Origin: Paracoccaceae bacterium
GTDB lineage: Bacteria > Pseudomonadota > Alphaproteobacteria > Rhodobacterales > Rhodobacteraceae
DNA length: 17,588 bases
Assembly (NCBI GenBank): GCA_026982255.1
Contig: JALSHL010000169.1
Span: forward strand, 1 to 17,588
Direction: 5' to 3'
In this document: positions 1-5,796 of the stretch, one piece after another
Layout of the letters: each line of letters starts with the position of its first letter
Numbering within the stretch: position 1 is the first letter of the stretch
Program-made: the position numbers and the translations under genes
Notes under the pieces: generated by a model
What the model saw: only the letters and a program-made list of their open reading frames with translations
What the model was told of the DNA's origin: nothing
The model's database searches: none

Positions 1-150
1 GCGTGCCGCGAAGGCGTTGAGTTCGACCACCCGCTCGCGCTCGGGCTTTTTCAGGTTCGCAATGGCGTCGAGACGCTGCTTTTTCTTTTCCTGCACCTTC
101 TCGCGCATCTTCTGTTTGCGCAGGGTGCGTAGATTAACCACTTTTGCCAT
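1..150 (-). CDS. DUF4169 family protein, 5' part (cut by window edge)
   Basis: The reading frame starts at ATG 150-148 and stays open to base 1, giving the first 50 residues. It begins MAKVVNLRTLRKQKMREK and is very rich in Lys, Arg and Glu, with no hydrophobic segment. The N-terminal 'VVNLRTLRKQK' pattern followed by a charged helix resembles the short DUF4169 proteins that commonly follow fumC in Rhodobacterales; the function of that family is unknown. The only Shine-Dalgarno-like stretch (GGCAGG) lies 9 bases upstream and is the 3' arm of the fumC terminator hairpin, so its translation may depend on whether that hairpin folds. No separate promoter is evident between the two genes. The C-terminus lies outside the window, so length and family are provisional. 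Confidence 0.75.
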   Translation of the reverse strand, partial: MAKVVNLRTLRKQKMREKVQEKKKQRLDAIANLKKPERERVVELNAFAAR

Positions 151-151
151 G

Positions 152-183
152 AAAAAAAACCTGCCACGCGGGGCGGCAGGTTT
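152..183 (-). terminator. intrinsic terminator of fumC
   Basis: On the minus strand, CCTGCC (180-175) pairs with GGCAGG (165-160). A flanking AAA/TTT extends the stem to 9 bp, and inner G-U and C-G pairs can add two more. The stem is followed directly by eight T residues (159-152). It lies 26 bases after the fumC stop codon. Its 3' arm and T-tract run into the start region of the DUF4169 gene. Confidence 0.9.
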
Positions 184-208
184 CAAGGGTTTTGCTTGTG
201 ACGTCCGG

Positions 209-1600
<1,392 letters not shown>

Positions 1601-1632
1601 GGCGGCATCTCCTGACGTTTGGAATCGCCTTC

Positions 1633-1661
1633 CTAATAGACCCGTTGGCGCGGCTTGCCAA
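1633..1661 (-). promoter_or_regulatory. predicted sigma-70-type promoter of fumC
   Basis: On the minus strand the -35 is TTGGCA (1661-1656), the spacer is exactly 17 bp, and the -10 is TATTAG (1638-1633). The predicted transcript would start near 1626, leaving a leader of about 25 bases with the AGGAGA ribosome binding site. An inverted repeat TTGGC-N7-GCCAA (1645-1661 on the plus strand) overlaps the -35 and spacer and could be a second protein-binding site. Confidence 0.7.
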
Positions 1662-1675
1662 TGGGGGCAGGATCA

Positions 1676-1687
1676 ATTGTATACAAT
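1676..1687. promoter_or_regulatory. perfect 12-bp palindrome upstream of fumC promoter, GntR-type operator candidate
   Basis: ATTGTATACAAT is an exact palindrome lying 14 bp upstream of the fumC -35 element and 11 bp beyond the sspB stop codon. TTGTATACAA-like sites are the kind of operator bound by FCD-type GntR-family regulators, which often sense organic acids. The position, just upstream of -35, would suit an activator or an auxiliary repressor site. No regulator gene of that family is present in the window. Confidence 0.5.
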
Positions 1688-1698
1688 GGTGGACCGCG

Positions 1699-2151
1699 TC
1701 AGGGTTTGCGGAACGCGTCGAGGCTGACGACCTCTCCGTCGCCTTGCGGCGGGGTTTCGTCCGGTTCCTCGTCCGGCAGATCGGCGCCGCCTTCGTCCTC
1801 GTAACTGTCGAAACGCAGGCCGAATTCGACCGAGGGGTCAACGAAGGTGGTGATGGCGTTGAAGGGGATGACCATCGGTTCCGGCGTGTCGTTGAAATTC
1901 AGCGTCACGGTGAAACGGTCGTCCATCACCGCAAGGTCGTCGAACCATTCCTGCATGACGATGGTGATTTCCTCGGGGTATTGTTCCTTGAGCCAGTCGG
2001 CCATGACGACGCCCGGATGGGTGGTGTCGAAGGTGATGAAGAAATGGTGCTTGCCCGGCAGCCCCTCGACCGCGACCTTTGCGAGGATATCCTTTACCAG
2101 CCCCTGCATGGCAAGGTGCATCATGTGGCCGTAGTCGATTGTGTCGGACAT
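1699..2151 (-). CDS. sspB: SspB-family ClpXP protease adaptor
   Basis: SspB delivers proteins carrying the tmRNA (ssrA) tag to the ClpXP protease. The protein is 150 residues from the chosen start. It shows the SspB fold core (roughly 5-115: IDYGHMMHLAMQGL, HHFFITFDT, ADWLKEQYPEEITIVMQEWFDDL, FNDTPEPMVIPFNAITTFVDPS), an acidic linker rich in Asp, Glu and Pro (about 118-138), and a C-terminal tail VVSLDAFRKP that fits the ClpX-docking motif. It resembles the alphaproteobacterial form. An in-frame ATG at 2160 would add three residues. I prefer 2151 because family members start MS..IDYG and because ACGGG lies 9 bases upstream, whereas the 2160 start has no usable spacing. I found no convincing promoter in 2152-2247. 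Its tag partner ssrA lies about 0.8 kb upstream on the same strand. Confidence 0.92.
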   Translation of the reverse strand: MSDTIDYGHMMHLAMQGLVKDILAKVAVEGLPGKHHFFITFDTTHPGVVMADWLKEQYPEEITIVMQEWFDDLAVMDDRFTVTLNFNDTPEPMVIPFNAITTFVDPSVEFGLRFDSYEDEGGADLPDEEPDETPPQGDGEVVSLDAFRKP

Positions 2152-2247
2152 ATTCCCCATCCCGTAGCTGTTTTCCGAATGATTAACAGATTTGTCGCGC
2201 GAGGGAAGAGGAAAGGTGCGTATTTGCGGGAGCTGGCCCCGAACAGT

Positions 2248-2274
2248 AAAAAGGGGCGCGTGCTGCGCCCCTTT
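2248..2274 (-). terminator. intrinsic terminator of the DUF302 gene
   Basis: On the minus strand, GGGGCGC (2271-2265) pairs perfectly with GCGCCCC (2259-2253) around a 5-base loop, followed by a run of T (2252-2248). AAA before the stem can extend it against the T-tract. It lies just after the DUF302 stop codon and before sspB, so the two genes are probably separate transcription units. Confidence 0.9.
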
Positions 2275-2286
2275 CGCCGGTCTGCT

Positions 2287-2874
2287 CTAGAAATCGCCCT
2301 CGGAAGCGCGTTCCAGAATGTCGAGCATGATGTCCTTGACCTCCAGGGCCTCTTGCAGAAGGTCCGGCGGCAGGGTCTCGCCACCGTAGATCATCATGTC
2401 CATATCGAGGGTGTAGATCCAGAGTTGCCCCTCGTCATCCTCGACCAGCGAGACGCGGCAGGGAAGATAGGCGGCATAGGCGGGGTCGAATTCGACCATC
2501 TTGGCGGCCGTGAGAGGGTTGCAGTAGAGATAGATTTGCAGCTTGCGCCACGGCTCGCCGGTCATGATCTCGACCTGGTCACCAAGCGGGAGGTCGCCGA
2601 CACCCCTGATATTGCGGTCGATGGCGACCTGGCGGATGGACTGGTCCACCTCCTCGAATGTCAGGCCTTCGGCAACCTTGGCACGCCAGACGGTGGCGGC
2701 GGCGGAATTTCCGGTCTCGATCAGGCGGTCGCCCATGGCCTTGTAGGTCTCGAAGGCCTTGTCGTCGAATCCGTCAAAGGCGGTTTTGTAGCGATACAGC
2801 TCCGGCCCGATCCAGACAGCCAGCGCAATGGCCGCGACGCCGAGCAGCGCCAGAATGTTGCGAATGAAACCCAT
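2287..2874 (-). CDS. membrane-anchored DUF302 domain protein
   Basis: The protein is 195 residues. An N-terminal hydrophobic segment (about 5-22, NILALLGVAAIALAVWIG) looks like a signal anchor. It is followed by a charged region, and a DUF302-like core lies in the second half (about 110-160). The core contains LYCNPLTAAKMVEFDPAYAAYLP and LVEDDEGQLWIYTLD, with two cysteines (118 and 139). DUF302 has no established biochemical role, so I assign none. The ATG at 2874 is chosen over an upstream in-frame start at 2934 because GGGAGG sits 10 bases before it and because the upstream 20 residues would cover the predicted promoter. It appears monocistronic: its own promoter lies upstream and a strong terminator follows the stop. 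The soluble domain is probably periplasmic, by inference from the anchor. Confidence 0.82.
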   Translation of the reverse strand: MGFIRNILALLGVAAIALAVWIGPELYRYKTAFDGFDDKAFETYKAMGDRLIETGNSAAATVWRAKVAEGLTFEEVDQSIRQVAIDRNIRGVGDLPLGDQVEIMTGEPWRKLQIYLYCNPLTAAKMVEFDPAYAAYLPCRVSLVEDDEGQLWIYTLDMDMMIYGGETLPPDLLQEALEVKDIMLDILERASEGDF

Positions 2875-2906
2875 GTGAAAATATCCTCCCGTTTTTCGTT
2901 CACATA

Positions 2907-2934
2907 AGGATAGCTGAATATGTGGAATAGGCAA
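2907..2934 (-). promoter_or_regulatory. predicted promoter of the DUF302 gene
   Basis: On the minus strand the -35 is TTGCCT (2934-2929), the spacer is 16 bp, and the -10 is TATCCT (2912-2907). This gives a leader of about 25 bases containing the GGGAGG ribosome binding site. Confidence 0.5.
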
Positions 2935-2969
2935 CAGGCTGCTCTCGGAGCGGATTTTGTGTAGGGGGA

Positions 2970-3300
2970 GGAGGAAAGTGCAGGCTTCTGTTGCCAGGTG
3001 CCTGCGAACCCCGCCGGCCTCTGCTAGGAGAACCGGACTTAGGTTTTCGAGTGTCTAGCTACTGCAATTAAGCAGCGATTGCCAGACGGCTCGGAGCACG
3101 ATTGTCATTTGCAATTGTACTTTTTACGCCGATAACGGTGGCAGTCAGCCGGGTGAAAGCAAACATCTTTAGACGTCCGTCGATCCTGTTTCGGCCCCGC
3201 AATCCCCAAATGAAGGATATCTGGTGGAGCCGCCGGGTACCGCCCCCGGGTCCGATCCGCTTATTACATGCGCGTTTATCACCATAGTCCCCGAGGGGAC
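2970..3300 (-). ncRNA. ssrA: tmRNA, circularly permuted two-piece form (ssrA)
   Basis: tmRNA rescues stalled ribosomes and tags the nascent peptide for ClpXP. The gene is permuted, as in other alphaproteobacteria: the acceptor piece comes first (about 3300-3222), then a 23-base spacer (3221-3199), then the coding piece (from 3198). The acceptor piece ends CGGCTCC-A-CCA (3232-3222). The 5' end of the coding piece, GGGGCCG (3198-3192), pairs with CGGCTCC to form the 7-bp acceptor stem with one G-U. A T-arm stem CCGGG/CCCGG is visible. The tag reading frame runs from GCA at 3112 to TAA at 3068 and encodes ANDNRAPSRLAIAA. GGTGA (3283-3279) can pair with TCACC (3156-3152) as part of the helix joining the pieces. 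The far 3' boundary is estimated; a GCAGGC/GCCTGC hairpin (3005-2980) is probably its last helix. Spurious reading frames cross this region. Confidence 0.93.
3287..3300 (-). other. hairpin at the 5' end of the tmRNA precursor
   Basis: GTCCC and GGGAC flank a CTCG loop. The hairpin lies at the predicted transcription start, just before the acceptor piece. It may protect or help process the 5' leader, or it may be part of the acceptor piece itself. Confidence 0.5.
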
Positions 3301-3306
3301 GGGGTA

Positions 3307-3335
3307 TATATAGGGTGTCGGATACGGCTTGGGAA
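3307..3335 (-). promoter_or_regulatory. predicted promoter of ssrA
   Basis: On the minus strand the -35 is TTCCCA (3335-3330), the spacer is 17 bp, and the -10 is TATATA (3312-3307, within TATATATA). The predicted start is near 3300, at the beginning of the tmRNA precursor. The -35 begins 4 bases after the DUF1194 stop codon. There is no terminator between them, so read-through from that gene into ssrA is possible. Confidence 0.65.
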
Positions 3336-3339
3336 GGGG

Positions 3340-4011
3340 TCACGACGCGGGTTTTATCAACTCGCGGAACAGTTTTTCGCGGATCGAGCGGGGGTAGTCG
3401 CTGAATCCGCGCGAGGTGATGACGAAGCCGAATTTGGTGATAACGAAGCGGCGGTAGAATTCGGTTATGCTCAGCCCCATGGTGTCGATGGCGAGGCCGT
3501 TGATCTCGATCCCCTGATCGGCGGCAGTCTGACTGGCCTTGCGGGTGCTGACGCCGGCGTTTTCCGCGCCGTCACCGGAGACGTCGATGACGCGGCGGGT
3601 GCAGTCGGGGACTTCGGCGAACAGGCTGGCGGAATGGGCGATGGCATCACCGACGGCGGTGTTGGAACGGCGCCAGGGGCGTTCCATATTGCGCACGCGG
3701 TCGGAAAAACGGCGCACCTCGTTGATCGAGAGCATGCGGCGCCACGGGATGGTGGTTTCGACTTCTCCGGCACCGGACCATTGCACCACCGTCAGGGCGA
3801 CCTGGTTGAAGACCAGCGTGTCGGCAATGGCAGGGTCGAGCAGCGCATCGGCCAGCCCGTCCACCTGAAACCGGTATTCCGCGCCGTCGATGGAGCTGGA
3901 AACGTCGAAGGCCAGCACCAGCGCCAGCTTGCAGGCGAAGGCGGCGGAGGGGGCGAGCCAGGCGGCCAGCAGGGTTAGGAGCCGGACTTTCAGAGTATGG
4001 AACAGGGTCAA
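3340..4011 (-). CDS. DUF1194 domain-containing secreted protein (vWA-like)
   Basis: The protein is 223 residues. An N-terminal signal peptide (about 1-26, with Lys8/Arg10, a hydrophobic core and an AFA cleavage motif before Cys27) indicates export. The mature protein looks like a von Willebrand A-type domain. The metal-binding (MIDAS) residues are visible: D36-x-S38-x-S40 in FDVSSSID, Thr118 in RRSNTAVGD and Asp147 in DVSGDGAEN. This pattern matches the DUF1194 family, whose function is unknown; metal-dependent binding of a partner in the periplasm is an inference. The start is TTG at 4011, since no in-frame ATG or GTG lies upstream of the signal peptide. AAAGG lies only 1 base before it, so CTG at 4005 (spacing 7) is an alternative. 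Cys27 and Cys137 could form a disulfide. It is transcribed divergently from tRNA-Trp. Confidence 0.87.
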   Translation of the reverse strand: MTLFHTLKVRLLTLLAAWLAPSAAFACKLALVLAFDVSSSIDGAEYRFQVDGLADALLDPAIADTLVFNQVALTVVQWSGAGEVETTIPWRRMLSINEVRRFSDRVRNMERPWRRSNTAVGDAIAHSASLFAEVPDCTRRVIDVSGDGAENAGVSTRKASQTAADQGIEINGLAIDTMGLSITEFYRRFVITKFGFVITSRGFSDYPRSIREKLFRELIKPAS

Positions 4012-4035
4012 ACCTTTCGCTAAAATGCCCGCCCC

Positions 4036-4063
4036 AGTATCGTGTATGCCGGTATTTTATCAA
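4036..4063 (-). promoter_or_regulatory. predicted promoter of the DUF1194 gene
   Basis: On the minus strand the -35 is TTGATA (4063-4058), the spacer is 16 bp, and the -10 is GATACT (4041-4036). The predicted start near 4029 leaves a leader of only about 18 bases, consistent with the poor ribosome-binding-site spacing seen there. Confidence 0.45.
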
Positions 4064-4100
4064 GGGGCGGGTTCCGGCGGGAATTAATCGGCCTGCCCCC

Positions 4101-4129
4101 TTGCATCGCAGCGCGATTCCACGTATTTC
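4101..4129 (+). promoter_or_regulatory. possible promoter of tRNA-Trp
   Basis: TTGCAT (4101-4106) and TATTTC (4124-4129) are separated by 17 bp. The predicted start is about 10 bases before the mature tRNA 5' end. Both hexamers are weak matches; the spacing and position are the main support. Confidence 0.4.
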
Positions 4130-4145
4130 CCGTTTCGCACGGCAC

Positions 4146-4221
4146 AGGGGTTTAGCTCAGTTGGTAGAGCATCGGTCTCCAAAACCGAGGGTCGTGGGTT
4201 CGAGTCCCTCAACCCCTGCCA
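4146..4221 (+). tRNA. tRNA-Trp (anticodon CCA)
   Basis: A complete 76-nt cloverleaf with encoded CCA. The acceptor stem is AGGGGTT (4146-4152) with AACCCCT (4211-4217), and the discriminator is G4218. The D-arm is GCTC/GAGC with loop AGTTGGTA, the anticodon stem is TCGGT/ACCGA, and the loop CTCCAAA carries anticodon CCA. The T-loop is TTCGAGT on a GTGGG/CCCTC stem with one T-T mismatch. tRNA-Trp next to secE-nusG is a recurrent alphaproteobacterial arrangement, but here two genes intervene. No terminator follows, so the Crp/Fnr gene may be reached by read-through. Confidence 0.97.
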
Positions 4222-4240
4222 GTGCTTCTCAGCTCTGCTG

Positions 4241-4269
4241 TTGTCGTATCCCTTTGTGCCTGATAGTTT
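4241..4269 (+). promoter_or_regulatory. weak candidate promoter of the Crp/Fnr gene
   Basis: TTGTCG (4241-4246) and TAGTTT (4264-4269) are separated by 17 bp, in the 84-bp gap between tRNA-Trp and the regulator. The -10 is a poor match, so read-through from the tRNA promoter is an equally good explanation for expression. Confidence 0.25.
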
Positions 4270-4305
4270 GCCGCTGCAATTCCCGACAAGTGCGGAGGAC
4301 CCTCT

Positions 4306-4974
4306 TTGAACGATGATATCCCCGCATGGTGCGCAGCCAACGAGCTTTACAATGCGCTGGAGCCGGAGGCGCGGGTTTTGTTGCGCATGGCTGTGGCGGA
4401 AGGGGCGTCGAAAGGCGATGTGCTGTTTCATCCGGGTGACGAGGTGCAGGGTTTCATCCTGTTGCTCTCGGGGCATGTGGGGGTCTATCTGACCGGTCAG
4501 GGCGGACGGGATATTCTGCTTTACGATATCAGGCGCGGCCAGACCTGCATCCAGACGACGCTCGGGCTGATGGGCGGGCACGCCTATTCCGCCGAGGCGG
4601 TATGCGAAAGCGATTGCACGCTGGCCCTGTTGCCGCGCAATGTGTTCGAGCGTCTGCTGGAAGGGTCGCCGGTATTCCGCACCTATGTTTTCAGCGCTTT
4701 TTCCGAGCGGATGCAGAATATGATGCGTCTGCTGGAACAGGTGGCGTTTGTGCGGATCGAGGCGCGGCTGGCTGCGGCATTGCTTGAGCGCGCGGACAGG
4801 GGCGGGCAGGTCCATGCCACCCATGCCGAGCTGGCCACGGTGATCGGTTCCGCCCGCGAGGTGGTTTCGCGCCGGTTGCTTGCGCTGGCCAAACGCGGGA
4901 TCGTGACGCTGGATCGCGGGGTGGTGGGCATCGTTGCGCCGGAAATGTTGCGGGAAATTGCGGAAACTGTGTGA
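4306..4974 (+). CDS. Crp/Fnr family transcriptional regulator
   Basis: A DNA-binding regulator of 222 residues. The N-terminal cNMP-binding-type beta-roll spans about 20-110 (FHPGDEVQGFILLLSGHVGVYL at 41-62), a dimerisation helix about 122-145, and a C-terminal winged helix about 150-215. The recognition helix is GSAREVVSRRLLALAKRG (181-198) and contains the E-x-x-S-R pattern of FNR-like proteins. It has four cysteines (9, 81, 100, 104), but not in the spacing that binds the FNR iron-sulfur cluster, so the signal is unknown; a redox or thiol signal is possible. The start is TTG at 4306, fixed by GGAGG (4294-4298) 7 bases upstream. It lies between tRNA-Trp and secE and is followed by a DUF2892 gene, its likely target. 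An inverted repeat covers its stop codon. Confidence 0.92.
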   Translation: MNDDIPAWCAANELYNALEPEARVLLRMAVAEGASKGDVLFHPGDEVQGFILLLSGHVGVYLTGQGGRDILLYDIRRGQTCIQTTLGLMGGHAYSAEAVCESDCTLALLPRNVFERLLEGSPVFRTYVFSAFSERMQNMMRLLEQVAFVRIEARLAAALLERADRGGQVHATHAELATVIGSAREVVSRRLLALAKRGIVTLDRGVVGIVAPEMLREIAETV

Positions 4975-4983
4975 CCAAGTCAC
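4971..4983. promoter_or_regulatory. inverted repeat, candidate Crp/Fnr operator
   Basis: GTGAC-CAA-GTCAC is a perfect 5+3+5 inverted repeat over the stop codon of the regulator gene. Its half-site resembles the Crp half-site (TGTGA), but the halves are one base closer than in the classic TGTGA-N6-TCACA. Its centre (4977) lies about 41 bp upstream of the predicted DUF2892 transcription start, the place where class II Crp/Fnr activators bind. Confidence 0.55.
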
Positions 4984-5011
4984 TGACACGGGCGGTGTTC
5001 TGCCCTATATG
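4983..5011 (+). promoter_or_regulatory. predicted promoter of the DUF2892 gene
   Basis: The -35 is CTGACA (4983-4988), the spacer is 17 bp, and the -10 is TATATG (5006-5011). The -35 abuts the GTGAC/GTCAC inverted repeat. The predicted start is near 5018, leaving a leader of about 59 bases. Confidence 0.55.
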
Positions 5012-5076
5012 GCGTCGCAGTATCCCTGCCGCTGCCGGTTTCCGGCGCGGCCCGCAACAAACAAACGAGGTTCACC

Positions 5077-5286
5077 ATGTTCAAGAAAAATGTAGGAAAC
5101 ATCGACCGTATTATCCGCGCTCTGGTCGGCATTGCCGCTCTGGCCGCTTTTTTCATGGCGTCCACGACCGGTGTGCTGCACTGGGTGTTTTTGGTGGTCG
5201 GGGTGATCGGTATTGCGACCGCTTTGATGTCCTCCTGTCCGCTCTATTCCATTTTCGGCATCCGCACCTGTCCGGCGAAGGACTGA
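5077..5286 (+). CDS. DUF2892 (YgaP-type) inner membrane protein
   Basis: A 69-residue protein made almost entirely of two transmembrane helices (about 12-29 and 34-52). A short N-terminal FKKNVGNIDRIIR segment is typical of DUF2892. The C-terminal motif SCPLYSIFGIRTCP carries two conserved cysteines (54 and 65). The same module forms the membrane part of the rhodanese-fusion protein YgaP, but no rhodanese domain is present here. Its molecular role is not established. The start is clear: GAGG (5067-5070) is 6 bases upstream of the ATG. It is bracketed by its own predicted promoter and a strong terminator, and it follows a Crp/Fnr-family gene on the same strand. A regulator-target pair is therefore likely, as an inference. 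Confidence 0.92.
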   Translation: MFKKNVGNIDRIIRALVGIAALAAFFMASTTGVLHWVFLVVGVIGIATALMSSCPLYSIFGIRTCPAKD

Positions 5287-5313
5287 GCGGACAGCCATAC
5301 AGGCGATTCCGCC

Positions 5314-5345
5314 GGCGGGCGCGTGGCAACACGCGTCCGTCTTTT
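5314..5345 (+). terminator. intrinsic terminator of the DUF2892 gene
   Basis: GGGCGCGTG (5317-5325) and CACGCGTCC (5330-5338) pair around a GCAA tetraloop. Three further pairs (5314-5316 with 5339-5341) make a stem of about 12 bp with two G-U pairs, followed by TTTTGTTCT. It separates the accessory cassette from secE. Confidence 0.85.
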
Positions 5346-5368
5346 GTTCTGGCGGGGCTAGCTGCCAC

Positions 5369-5397
5369 TTGAATTCCCGTTCCGAACCCCGTATGTG
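5369..5397 (+). promoter_or_regulatory. predicted promoter of secE-nusG
   Basis: TTGAAT (5369-5374), a 17-bp spacer and TATGTG (5392-5397). It lies just after the DUF2892 terminator and about 43 bases before the secE ATG. The -10 is weak, but some promoter is needed here because the upstream unit terminates. Confidence 0.5.
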
Positions 5398-5439
5398 GAC
5401 CCTCAGCACAGCATGACGCATTTCAGGAGTCGTTAGATA

Positions 5440-5637
5440 ATGGCCAAAGCCAACCCATTGCAGTTTGCACAGCAGGTGCGGGCCGAAGTGTCCAAAGTTG
5501 TCTGGCCGAACCGCCGCGAGACCGGACTGACCACCGCAATGGTGTTCGTCATGGTCACGCTGGCCGCGATTTTCTTTTTCATTGTCGACCAGATTATCCG
5601 TCTCGGTCTTGAAGGAATCCTTGCTCTAGCCTCTTGA
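5440..5637 (+). CDS. secE: preprotein translocase subunit SecE
   Basis: This is the essential small subunit of the SecYEG protein-export channel in the inner membrane. It is 65 residues with one transmembrane helix, the short form found outside gammaproteobacteria. An amphipathic helix (about 7-20) leads into the conserved hinge VVWPNRRET (20-28), and the transmembrane segment spans about 31-53. AGGAG (5425-5429) lies 10 bases before the ATG. nusG follows after 159 bases, the usual secE-nusG pairing. I see nothing unusual in the protein. Confidence 0.97.
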   Translation: MAKANPLQFAQQVRAEVSKVVWPNRRETGLTTAMVFVMVTLAAIFFFIVDQIIRLGLEGILALAS

Positions 5638-5687
5638 TTTCATTGGGGGCGCGGGGTATACGCGCGGTCTCCACCGAGGAAAGGGCG

Positions 5688-5718
5688 CGCTTCGATTCGT
5701 TTGCGCGCTCTGTTCTGT
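5688..5718 (+). other. hairpin in the secE-nusG intergenic region
   Basis: AGGGCGCGC and GCGCGCTCT, starting near 5688, can pair over 9 bp with one G-U around a 12-base loop. No continuous T-tract follows, so it is not a standard terminator. It may be a processing site or attenuator in the 159-base gap, where I found no promoter with both elements. Confidence 0.45.
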
Positions 5719-5796
5719 TCTGGAAGTGTGGCGTAAGTCACGGAAATATTGAATAAAACCGGCGCGATGCGTCGCGATAACCAAAGGTCGAGCAAC

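Noticed and set aside
3068..3343. 91-codon minus-strand frame ending ANDNRAPSRLAIAA
   Set aside because: Only the last 14 codons are translated, as the tmRNA tag; the rest is structured RNA of ssrA.
4101..4316. 71-codon plus-strand frame with GLAQLVEHRSPKPRVVGSSPSTPA
   Set aside because: This is the typical spurious translation of a tRNA gene; the region is tRNA-Trp.
4084..4989. 301-codon minus-strand frame containing GLRDSNPRPSVLETDALPTELNPCA
   Set aside because: That segment is the reverse translation of tRNA-Trp, a well-known false protein, and the rest is antisense to the Crp/Fnr gene.
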